NCBI GenBank assembly: GCA_903831925.1
Contig: CAIKZV010000748.1
Span: forward strand, 1-5,860
DNA from: an uncultured Burkholderiales bacterium
GTDB lineage: Bacteria; Pseudomonadota; Gammaproteobacteria; Burkholderiales; Burkholderiaceae_E
DNA: 5,860 nt
Direction: 5' to 3'
Every line of letters starts with the position of its first letter. Positions within the stretch are counted from its first letter, which is position 1. The position numbers were made by a program, and so were the translations under genes. Positions 1-5,860 of the stretch are shown here, in pieces. Below the pieces are notes generated by a model, which saw only the letters and a program-made list of their open reading frames with translations, had not been told where the DNA came from and did not search any database.

Positions 1-1418
1 TCACCGTTGGTCCCAACGGCGAGGAGAACGTTCGCTTCAATCGCCGCTTCAAGGGCCTTGATGTCATCGGCGGTGACATGGTTGCGCACTCCGATGGCCG
101 CGGTGTCTCGCAAGGCTTCAGCATGACGCTCAAGCGTCAGATCAACGTGTCGGACAAGCCTGCTGTGTCGGGCGCCGATGCGGTTCGCGCGGCACTGGCC
201 GCCAATCCGGGTTACGCGCTGGATGGTCAACCCAAGATCGTGGTTTACGCGCGTGGCGACGCGCCTGTGCTCGCGTATGACGTGATGGTGAGCGGCACTC
301 GCTCAGACGGCACGCCGAGCGAAAAGCACGTGATTGTGAGTGCCATCAACGCCAGCATCATCGAGTCGTGGGATGACATCCACACCGCACCCGTGACCGG
401 ATCCGGAAATGGCTTTTTCAGTGGCACGGTGACGCTGCCGACCAACTCGCTGACGGCCACCAGTTTTGAGCTGCGCGACACGACTCGCGGCGGGCAGTAC
501 ACCATCAACATGCTCAACAAGACCACCGGAGGCAGCGTCTTCACCGATGCGAACAATGCCTGGGGAACCGGCACGCTCGGCACCACTGCCGATCAGCAGC
601 AAACCATCGGCGTTGATGCGCAATACGGCACCGCGGTCACCTGGGACTATTACAAGCTCGTCCATGGCCGCAACGGCATCCGCAACGACGGCAAGGGCGC
701 CTACAACCGCGTCCATTACAGCAGCAAGTACAACAATGCCTTCTGGCAGGACTCGTGCTTTTGCATGACCTACGGGGACGGCGATGGTGTCACCTTCAAT
801 CCCTTCGACTCGCTCGATGTCGCGGGTCATGAAATGACGCATGGCGTCACCAGCATTACCGCCAAGCTCGTGTATTCGGGCGAGTCGGGTGGTCTCAATG
901 AAGCCACCAGCGACATCTTTGGCACGGCAGTCGAGTTCTATGCGAAAAACCCGAATGATCCGGGCGATTACTTCATCGGGGAAAAGCTCTATAAGTCTGG
1001 CACCAGCGCGCTGCGCTCGATGATCCAGCCGTCTGCCGATGGTGTGTCGGCTGACTGCTACTACGCGACTCTGGGCTCGCTGGATGTGCATTACAGCTCG
1101 GGCGTCGCCAACCACTTCTTTTATCTGCTTGCCGAAGGCTCTGCGCCCAATACTTACAGCATCACCGGCAGCAAGACCTGCATCGCCGGCAATACCCGAG
1201 TCGCATCGGGTGGCGCGACCGCGCCGGTTGTGACCGGCATTGGCCGCAGCAAGGCAGAGAAGATCTGGTATCTCGCGCTGACCGGCTACATGACCAGTTC
1301 GACCAACTATGCCGCTGCGCGAGTCGCGACCATCAATGCTGCCACTGCACTTTATGGTGCGACCTCGGCCGAGGTGGCTGCGGTGCGGACCGCCTGGAGC
1401 GCCGTTCTGGTGAACTGA
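1..1418 (+). CDS. M4 (thermolysin-like) zinc metalloprotease, 5' end missing
   Basis: Secreted neutral endopeptidase of peptidase family M4, cut by the left edge. The frame is open from base 3, so the ATG at 78 is internal and the signal peptide lies outside. The first residues (RFNRRFKGLDVIGGDMV) match the fungalysin/thermolysin propeptide (FTP), followed by a PepSY-like stretch at about bases 165-350; together they form the inhibitory prosequence. The catalytic domain runs from about base 600. It has HEMTH (828-842: two zinc His and the catalytic Glu), GGLNEATSD (ending at 914: third zinc ligand Glu at 900-902 and the Asp that orients the first His), and DVHYSSGVANH, whose His at 1089-1091 matches thermolysin His231. 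The end, GIGRSKAEKIWYLALTGYMT...NYAAAR, is the usual M4 C-terminal helical part, and the gene stops there with no PPC or other C-terminal add-on. Four Cys lie in the catalytic domain, including a CFC pair at 756-764. Probable role: protein degradation outside the cell. The family call is very secure; the substrate is unknown. Confidence 0.96.
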   Translation, partial: TVGPNGEENVRFNRRFKGLDVIGGDMVAHSDGRGVSQGFSMTLKRQINVSDKPAVSGADAVRAALAANPGYALDGQPKIVVYARGDAPVLAYDVMVSGTRSDGTPSEKHVIVSAINASIIESWDDIHTAPVTGSGNGFFSGTVTLPTNSLTATSFELRDTTRGGQYTINMLNKTTGGSVFTDANNAWGTGTLGTTADQQQTIGVDAQYGTAVTWDYYKLVHGRNGIRNDGKGAYNRVHYSSKYNNAFWQDSCFCMTYGDGDGVTFNPFDSLDVAGHEMTHGVTSITAKLVYSGESGGLNEATSDIFGTAVEFYAKNPNDPGDYFIGEKLYKSGTSALRSMIQPSADGVSADCYYATLGSLDVHYSSGVANHFFYLLAEGSAPNTYSITGSKTCIAGNTRVASGGATAPVVTGIGRSKAEKIWYLALTGYMTSSTNYAAARVATINAATALYGATSAEVAAVRTAWSAVLVN

Positions 1419-1450
1419 CGCGGCGAGCCTGAGCGTCTCGCTCTCGATGT

Positions 1451-1480
1451 AAAAAGGGCCGGTGAAAACCGGCCCTTTTT
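1451..1480. terminator. Bidirectional rho-independent terminator between the protease gene and serS
   Basis: A perfect 13-bp inverted repeat, AAAAAGGGCCGGT (1451-1463) and ACCGGCCCTTTTT (1468-1480), encloses a GAAA tetraloop. The GC core is eight base pairs, and each strand ends in a T5 tract after the stem, so it can work in both directions. It sits 32 nt after the protease stop codon and 19 nt after the serS stop codon (serS ends at 1500 on the - strand). This is where a shared terminator for two converging genes is expected. Function is inferred from structure and position. Confidence 0.93.
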
Positions 1481-1499
1481 ATTGCGCTGACATCTTTCG

Positions 1500-2813
1500 T
1501 CAGACAGGCCTGAGCACTTCTAGCCCGCCCATCCATGGGCGCAGCGCGGCCGGAATACGAATCGAGCCATCCGCCTGCTGATGGTTTTCGAGCACCGCGA
1601 CCAGCGCCCTGCCCACCGCCAGGCCCGAGCCATTGAGGGTATGCAGCAGCTCGGTCTTGCCCTGCTCATTGCGAAACCGTGCCTGCAGACGACGCGCCTG
1701 AAAGGCCTCGCAGTTGGAACACGACGAGATTTCGCGATAGGCATTTTGCGCAGGCAGCCAGACCTCAAGGTCGTAGGTCTTGGCGGCACCGAAGCCCATA
1801 TCACCTGTGCACAGCGCCATTACGCGATAGGGCAATTCAAGGCGCTGCAGGATGGTCTCGGCATGCCCGACCATCTGCTCGAGCGCCTCATAAGACGCCT
1901 CGGGGGCCACCACCTGCACCATCTCGACCTTGTCGAACTGATGCTGGCGAATCAGGCCGCGCGTGTCACGACCATGTGAACCGGCCTCGGACCGAAAGCA
2001 CGGCGTGTGCGCGGTGAGTTTGATCGGCAGCGACTCGGCCGCAACGATTTCGCCACGCACGAGATTGGTCAGCGTCACCTCTGAGGTCGGGATGAGATAA
2101 AGCGCGCCGCCTTCGGCCTCCTCGCCATCCTGCCCGCCCTTGCGAACCGAAAAGAGATCCTGCTCGAACTTGGGCAACTGGCCGGTTCCACGCAGGGTCT
2201 CGGCATTCACGATGTAAGGCGTATAGCACTCGGTATAGCCGTGCTCGGTGGTTTGCACATCGATCATGAACTGAGCCAAGGCACGATGCAGCCGTGCGAT
2301 CTGGCCCTTGAGCACGACAAAGCGCGCGCCCGACAGCTTGGAGCCGGAGCCGAAATCAAGACCGATCGGCTCACCGAGATCGACATGGTCGCGCGGCGTA
2401 AATGCCAAGGCCTGCGGTTCGGTACCCCCGGGCGACCATCGACGCGTCTCGATATTGCCGGCCTCGCTGTCGCCGATCGGCACGCTGTCATGAGGCAGAT
2501 TGGGAACGGTGAGCAGGAAGGCGTCGAGGCTTGCGAGCAGACGGTCGTTATGCTCGGCACTGGCCTTGAGCTCGTCACCAAGGCCTGCCACCTCGGCCAT
2601 CACCGCCGCGGTGTCCTGACCCTTGGCCTTGAGCTGACCGATCGACTTGGAGAGGGCATTGCGACGGGCCTGCAGCGACTCGGTGCGTGTCTGGACGTCT
2701 TTGCGTTCTGCCTCCAGCGCACGGAAGGCTTCGGTGTCGAGGGTGTAGCCGCGGCTTGCCAGGCGGGCGGCGACGCCATCGGTGTCTTTGCGCAGTAACT
2801 GGATATCGATCAT
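1500..2813 (-). CDS. serS: Seryl-tRNA synthetase (class II)
   Basis: Charges tRNA-Ser (and tRNA-Sec where present) with serine in the cytoplasm, via seryl-adenylate. Complete, 437 residues, close to the roughly 430 of the E. coli enzyme. Residues 1-110 form the N-terminal tRNA-binding domain, opening with MIDIQLLRKD and followed by a charged, heptad-like antiparallel coiled-coil arm (about 28-100) that grips the long variable arm of tRNA-Ser. The class II core follows: motif 1 around 178-202 (ending TPYIV); the serine-binding TSE loop at 243-245; motif 2 at 273-299 (FRSEAGS...GLIRQHQF, with R274, E276 and R285 for ATP); and motif 3 at 392-427 (LNGSGLAVGRALVAVLENHQ...IRIPAALRPW, with R402). 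The ATG at 2813 is chosen because the conserved N-terminus begins there; the Shine-Dalgarno match is weak. It lies 118 bp after rarA, enough for its own promoter, and ends at the shared terminator. Nothing in the protein looks damaged. Confidence 0.98.
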   Translation of the reverse strand: MIDIQLLRKDTDGVAARLASRGYTLDTEAFRALEAERKDVQTRTESLQARRNALSKSIGQLKAKGQDTAAVMAEVAGLGDELKASAEHNDRLLASLDAFLLTVPNLPHDSVPIGDSEAGNIETRRWSPGGTEPQALAFTPRDHVDLGEPIGLDFGSGSKLSGARFVVLKGQIARLHRALAQFMIDVQTTEHGYTECYTPYIVNAETLRGTGQLPKFEQDLFSVRKGGQDGEEAEGGALYLIPTSEVTLTNLVRGEIVAAESLPIKLTAHTPCFRSEAGSHGRDTRGLIRQHQFDKVEMVQVVAPEASYEALEQMVGHAETILQRLELPYRVMALCTGDMGFGAAKTYDLEVWLPAQNAYREISSCSNCEAFQARRLQARFRNEQGKTELLHTLNGSGLAVGRALVAVLENHQQADGSIRIPAALRPWMGGLEVLRPV

Positions 2814-2895
2814 GGCGGCATTCTAACGTCGGCGAGCCGTCGCCACCCGCAGGCACGGCAACTCAGCTTGATTGCCCAGCGCAGCGCCGACAACG

Positions 2896-2931
2896 GCACT
2901 GAGAAAATCGCACTGAGAGCATGGCACTGAG
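2896..2931. repeat. Three GCACTGAG copies at exact 14-bp spacing between rarA and serS
   Basis: The octamer GCACTGAG occurs at 2896-2903, 2910-2917 and 2924-2931, so the copies begin exactly 14 bp apart. The six bases between copies differ (AAAATC, AGCATG). The third copy directly abuts the rarA stop codon (2932-2934), and the array is 82 to 117 bp upstream of the serS start. On the serS sense strand the unit reads CTCAGTGC. The regularity is seen directly. Whether it is a regulator-binding array ahead of serS or a relic of local duplication cannot be decided from sequence alone. Confidence 0.6.
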
Positions 2932-4245
2932 CTACCTGGGCTTTCTGGCTTTGTCGTCGAGGCGCTTGAGATAGTCCATCTTCTCGGCGATGCGGGCCTC
3001 CAGCCCTCGCGGGACCGGCCGATACCAATGCGGATCGCTGATGCCATCGGGCAGATAAGTCTCCCCTGCGGCATAGGCATCCGGCTCATCATGGGCATAG
3101 CGGTAGTCATGACCGTAGCCCAACTCCTTCATGAGCTTGGTCGGCGCATTGCGAAGATGCACCGGCACATCGCGGCTCTTGTCCTGCTTCACGAAAGCAC
3201 GGGCCTTGTTGAACGCGGTGTAACCGGCATTGCTCTTGGCGGCAATCGCCAGATAGATCACCGCCTGCCCCAGCGCCAACTCGCCTTCGGGCGAGCCCAG
3301 GCGCTCGTAGGTGAGCGCCGCATCGTTGGCGATCTGCATGGCACGCGGATCGGCCAGGCCGATGTCTTCCCAGGCCATCCGGATGATCCGGCGCGACAGA
3401 TACCTGGGGTCGGCGCCGCCATCGAGCATCCGGGTGAGCCAGTAGAGCGCCGCATCAGGGTGAGACCCTCTCACCGACTTGTGCAGGGCCGAGATCTGGT
3501 CATAGAAGTCATCGCCACCCTTGTCAAAACGCCGCGCATTCAGGGTCAAGGCGTTCTGGATGAATTCGGCATCGACCGTTTTGGCACCCGCCGCACCGGC
3601 AGCGGTCATGCATTGCTCAAGCAGATTCAGCAGGCGCCTTGCGTCGCCATCGGCATAGGCCACCAGCGTCTCGATGGCAGGCTCTTCAAACTGCAGGTCG
3701 CCGAGCACCTTAGCCTTGGCACGGTGAAAGAGCTGCTTCAACTCATCGTCGGTCAGCGACTTCAGCACATAGACCTGGGCTCGTGAGAGCAGCGCCGAGT
3801 TGACTTCGAAAGACGGGTTTTCGGTGGTGGCACCGATGAAGGTCACCAGACCTGATTCGGCATAAGGCAGCAAGGCGTCCTGCTGCGACTTGTTGAAGCG
3901 ATGAATCTCGTCAACGAACAGGATGGTGTGCTTGCCTTGCGACAGGTTTTGCTGTGCCTGCTCCATGGCCGCCCGGATGTCCTTGACGCCGGAAAAGACC
4001 GCCGACAGGGCGATGAACTCGCAGTCGAAGGCATGGGCGGTCAATCTTGCCAGGGTAGTCTTGCCGACCCCGGGTGGCCCCCACAGGATCATCGAATGCG
4101 GTTTGCCCGACTGGAAGGCGAGCTTCAGGGGCTTGCCGTCACCCAGCAGATCCGACTGGCCGATGACCTCATCGAGCGCCCTGGGACGCATGGCTTCAGC
4201 CAGAGGCGGCGTGGGGTCTCGCGAGAACAGGTCGGCAGCGGACAT
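2932..4245 (-). CDS. rarA: Replication-associated recombination protein A (AAA+ ATPase RarA/MgsA)
   Basis: RarA (MgsA; WRNIP1 and Mgs1 in eukaryotes) is a clamp-loader-like AAA+ ATPase that acts at stalled forks and DNA gaps and interacts with SSB. Complete, 437 residues. The P-loop GPPGVGKT is at 56-63, Walker B ILFVDEIHRF at 108-117, and sensor 1 within FIGATTENPSFEVN at 136-149. A putative Arg finger is R155 in SALLSR, and sensor 2 Arg lies in GDARRLLNLLE (about 200-210). The C-terminal tetramerisation part carries the hallmark blocks DDFYDQISALHKSVRGSHPDAALYW, GGADPRYLSRRIIRMAWEDIGLADP and GYGHDYRYAHDEP. The same frame is open upstream to 4557, but that part overlaps lolA and has no RarA similarity. 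The ATG at 4245 starts MSAADLFSRD, the usual RarA N-terminus. It begins 7 nt after the lolA stop, implying co-transcription and probably translational coupling. The stop is TAG. Confidence 0.97.
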   Translation of the reverse strand: MSAADLFSRDPTPPLAEAMRPRALDEVIGQSDLLGDGKPLKLAFQSGKPHSMILWGPPGVGKTTLARLTAHAFDCEFIALSAVFSGVKDIRAAMEQAQQNLSQGKHTILFVDEIHRFNKSQQDALLPYAESGLVTFIGATTENPSFEVNSALLSRAQVYVLKSLTDDELKQLFHRAKAKVLGDLQFEEPAIETLVAYADGDARRLLNLLEQCMTAAGAAGAKTVDAEFIQNALTLNARRFDKGGDDFYDQISALHKSVRGSHPDAALYWLTRMLDGGADPRYLSRRIIRMAWEDIGLADPRAMQIANDAALTYERLGSPEGELALGQAVIYLAIAAKSNAGYTAFNKARAFVKQDKSRDVPVHLRNAPTKLMKELGYGHDYRYAHDEPDAYAAGETYLPDGISDPHWYRPVPRGLEARIAEKMDYLKRLDDKARKPR

Positions 4246-4252
4246 CTCGACG

Positions 4253-4972
4253 CTACTGGACCACATCGACGCCGGCAGGCGCGGTGAAGCGAAACAGGGC
4301 GGCATCCAGCTTCGGATTGCGGTCGATCGCGCGAAAGACGAAGCGGGTGGTCTGACCAAAGGAATCGAGCACCTCCATGGCCACCGGCAGGCCGGCACGA
4401 AAGCCGATCCGGATCCGGTCGAAACCCGACTCCTTGCTGCGCGGCACGGCCTCGAGCCAATCGACGCCGTCGCTTGCGCCAAGGTCCTTGATGGTGAAGT
4501 TAGCCTCGAGGTCGTTGGAGCCGAACAGGATCGCCGCAGGCGTTGCACCGACCGCATCGGTGACCTTGCGCACCGTCACCTGCTTGAGGTCCTTGTCGTA
4601 AAAATGGACCCGTTCGCCGTCGGTGACGATCAGCTGCTCGATGGGCTTGAGCACCTCCCAGCGAAAGCGTCCGGGACGGGTAAAGGCGAAGGTGCCGCTT
4701 GAGGCCTCGCCGGACCGCCCGTTGGTGCGAACCTGCTGCTGCAAAAACTCACCGCGCGCCGAGCTGGTGGAGGTGGCGAAGGTTCGCAGCTGCTCGATGG
4801 CCGAGGCCATTGCAAGCGAGGGAAACTGCACCAGGGCGATGAAGCAGAGCACTGACAGACAGACAGCTGCCCGGCGTGAGGCCGAGCGTGGGGTTCTGCG
4901 TGAGGTCTTGCGCTCGATGCAAGTGCCCGCGACATCGGCGGGGGCGGCAGGGGGGATATTAGACAGATTCAT
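4253..4972 (-). CDS. lolA: Outer-membrane lipoprotein carrier protein LolA
   Basis: Periplasmic chaperone that takes mature lipoproteins from the inner-membrane LolCDE transporter and delivers them to LolB or an equivalent at the outer membrane. 239 residues. A hydrophobic segment at about 35-53 is followed by AMA (54-56) or ASA (56-58), both plausible signal peptidase I sites, leaving a mature protein of about 180 residues as usual for LolA. The mature part shows ARGEFLQQQ (72-80), SGTFAFTRPGRFRW (92-105; R99 aligns by eye with E. coli LolA R43, important for lipoprotein transfer), LIVTDGERVHFYDKDLKQVTVR, AAILFGSNDLE and a final FRFTAPAGVDVV. The n-region before the hydrophobic core is unusually long, about 34 residues and Arg-rich, and no ATG, GTG or TTG lies in frame within it, so the ATG at 4972 is the only normal start. 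It begins 24 nt after the ancestral ftsK TGA and ends with TAG 7 nt before rarA. Confidence 0.96.
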   Translation of the reverse strand: MNLSNIPPAAPADVAGTCIERKTSRRTPRSASRRAAVCLSVLCFIALVQFPSLAMASAIEQLRTFATSTSSARGEFLQQQVRTNGRSGEASSGTFAFTRPGRFRWEVLKPIEQLIVTDGERVHFYDKDLKQVTVRKVTDAVGATPAAILFGSNDLEANFTIKDLGASDGVDWLEAVPRSKESGFDRIRIGFRAGLPVAMEVLDSFGQTTRFVFRAIDRNPKLDAALFRFTAPAGVDVVQ

Positions 4973-4996
4973 CCGACCGATGTTACCCCGGCCAGA

Positions 4997-5182
4997 TCAA
5001 TCGCCTTCGCGACGCGGCACGATGATGTCGCGGTTGCCGTTGGTAGCCATCGCCGACACCACGCCGGATTTCTCCATCTGCTCGAGCAGCCTGGCCGCAC
5101 GGTTGTAGCCGATGCGCAGATGCCGCTGCACCAGCGAGATCGAGGCCCGCTTGTGCTGCAGGACGACGGCAACCGCCTGGTC
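4997..5182 (-). pseudogene. ftsK: FtsK gamma (winged-helix) domain, intact in sequence but cut off by the upstream TAG
   Basis: Directly after the TAG and in the same frame, 61 codons encode the whole FtsK gamma domain: DQAVAVVLQHKRASISLVQ, then RHLRIGYNRAARLLEQME, then KSGVVSAMATNGNRDIIVP, ending at a TGA at 4997-4999. The domain reads KOPS motifs and contacts XerD. The KOPS-contact residues known from E. coli (the first N and second R of NRAAR and the E three residues later; N1296, R1300, E1303) are all present. No ATG or GTG lies before the first helix, so separate re-initiation of a working domain is unlikely. The sequence shows no drift, which fits a sequencing error or a very recent nonsense mutation rather than an old pseudogene. 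The TGA, not the TAG, gives the short 24-nt distance to lolA expected inside an operon. Confidence 0.9.
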
Positions 5183-5860
5183 CTAGAGGGCATCGGACTC
5201 TCCGTCGACACCGGCGTCCTGAAGCGTCGTCTGCAGACCACCGAAGCCGACCGCGCTGCCGGTATCGATGGACTCGCCCGAGAGGGCGCCGTCAAGCATG
5301 CCTTCGACATAATCGGGCTCACCGCCGCGCTCCCGCCAGTGAGCCACGACCCGGTGGACCTCCTCGTCGGCCACATAGGCGCCATGCACCCGGACCGGCA
5401 GGCCGGTGCCGGGCGGCATGTAGAGCATGTCGCCCTGCCCGAGCAGCGCCTCTGCGCCCATCTGATCGAGGATGGTCCGCGAATCGATCTTGGACGAGAC
5501 CTGGAAGGCGATGCGGGTCGGAATGTTGGCCTTGATCAGGCCGGTGATGACATCGACCGACGGACGCTGCGTGGCCAGAATCAGATGAATGCCGGCCGCC
5601 CTCGCCTTTTGCGCGAGCCGGGCAATCAGCTCCTCGATCTTCTTGCCGACCACCATCATCAGGTCGGCCAGCTCGTCGATGACCACAACGATCACAGGCA
5701 GATTGCCCAGGGGCTCGGGCGCATCGGGGGTGAGCGAGAAGGGATTGGGAATGTTTTCACCGCGCTTGGCGGCCTCGGCGATCTTGGCGTTGTAGCCCGA
5801 CAGATTGCGCACGCCGAGCTTGCTCATCAGGCGGTAGCGGCGCTCCATCTCGCCCACACA
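5183..5860 (-). CDS. ftsK: DNA translocase FtsK, C-terminal motor part, ended early by an in-frame TAG; 5' end outside the window
   Basis: Hexameric, septum-anchored DNA pump that moves chromosome termini and activates XerCD/dif recombination. Only the 3' part is present: 225 codons, running off the right edge. The TGT at 5858-5860 already fits the family's WCV(x)EMERRY, so the GTG at 5857 is not a start. Visible blocks of the RecA-like beta motor domain are EMERRYRLMSKLGVRN, Walker B in VIVVVIDELADLMM, ILATQRPSVDVITGLIKANIPTRIAFQV and GAEALLGQGDMLYMPPG. The N-terminal membrane domain, linker and Walker A are outside the window. After a short acidic/Gly linker the frame meets TAG at 5183-5185, immediately after GESDAL. 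The family normally continues here with Y-D-Q-A-V into the gamma domain, which still follows in the same frame (see next entry). Read literally, the protein keeps its ATPase motor but lacks the KOPS-reading domain. Family identity is certain; whether the stop is real is not. Confidence 0.93.
   Translation of the reverse strand, partial: CVGEMERRYRLMSKLGVRNLSGYNAKIAEAAKRGENIPNPFSLTPDAPEPLGNLPVIVVVIDELADLMMVVGKKIEELIARLAQKARAAGIHLILATQRPSVDVITGLIKANIPTRIAFQVSSKIDSRTILDQMGAEALLGQGDMLYMPPGTGLPVRVHGAYVADEEVHRVVAHWRERGGEPDYVEGMLDGALSGESIDTGSAVGFGGLQTTLQDAGVDGESDAL

Noticed and set aside
303..1115. 270-codon antisense open frame inside the protease gene
   Set aside because: It lies wholly opposite an unambiguous M4 gene, its product is low-complexity (A/V/G/R-rich) with no recognisable domain, and it fits a GC-rich shadow frame.
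78..1418. Protease gene starting at the ATG at 78
   Set aside because: The frame is open to base 3 and the upstream residues continue the FTP propeptide motif. A start here would cut the propeptide and lack any signal peptide.
2814..2830. serS promoter with TAGAAT as -10
   Set aside because: TAGAAT is only 8 bases from the start codon on the - strand and no fair -35 box is found 16-18 bp upstream.
2831..2844. Small hairpin GGCGA-GCCG-TCGCC upstream of serS
   Set aside because: The stem is only 5 bp in GC-rich DNA, as expected by chance, and no riboswitch or T-box-like features surround it.
3028..3786. 252-codon + strand open frame opposite rarA
   Set aside because: Shadow of the conserved rarA coding strand; no recognisable domain and no ribosome-binding site.
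4246..4557. N-terminal extension of RarA up to 4557
   Set aside because: It overlaps lolA in another frame and shows no RarA similarity; the family N-terminus begins at the ATG at 4245.
3923..4702. 259-codon + strand open frame across rarA and lolA
   Set aside because: It runs antisense to two intact conserved genes and has no recognisable domain.
4850..4880. Tat signal in LolA (SRRAAV before the hydrophobic core)
   Set aside because: It has twin Arg, but the expected F-L-K part of the motif is missing and LolA is normally a Sec substrate. Not strong enough to call.
1..5860. Novel defence, mobile or CRISPR-type system
   Set aside because: All but small gaps are filled by five recognisable genes. 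There are no transposase, integrase, CRISPR repeat, tRNA, attachment-site or unknown-gene signals.

Overview
The window is a GC-rich bacterial chromosome segment. It carries a convergent pair of transcription units: one secreted metalloprotease gene on the + strand (left, cut by the window edge) and a four-gene housekeeping block on the - strand, read from the right edge as ftsK > lolA > rarA > serS. That order is widely conserved in beta- and gammaproteobacteria. The wording of LolA (ARGEF near the mature N-terminus, the RPGRFRW block, AAILFGSNDLE), of SerRS (MIDIQLLRKD) and of RarA looks most like Betaproteobacteria, probably Burkholderiales. That placement comes from remembered family sequence, not from a search.

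Left part (1-1418, +): the C-terminal 471 residues of a thermolysin-like (M4) zinc metalloprotease. They hold the end of the FTP/PepSY inhibitory prosequence and a complete catalytic domain with HEMTH, NEATSD and the late His. A perfect 13-bp hairpin with A/T tracts (1451-1480) separates it from serS and can terminate both converging transcripts.

Middle and right part (1500-5860, -): serS (seryl-tRNA synthetase, complete), a 118-bp gap with a three-copy 14-bp-period repeat, rarA (AAA+ clamp-loader-like ATPase, complete), lolA (periplasmic lipoprotein carrier, complete), and the 3' part of ftsK (DNA translocase). The lolA-rarA gap is 7 nt and the ftsK-lolA gap is 24 nt, so these three are probably co-transcribed. 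The genes serve separate core jobs (chromosome segregation, lipoprotein sorting, fork repair, tRNA charging) rather than one pathway.

The most notable observation is in ftsK. An in-frame TAG at 5183-5185 lies exactly where the family motif D-x-L-Y-D-Q-A-V has its Tyr. The reading frame then continues, perfectly conserved, through the whole gamma (KOPS-reading, XerD-activating) winged-helix domain to a TGA at 4997-4999. As written, the motor protein loses its gamma domain by a single-base nonsense change. This is either a sequencing error or a real, probably recent, truncation. I see no evidence for a new multi-gene system in this window.
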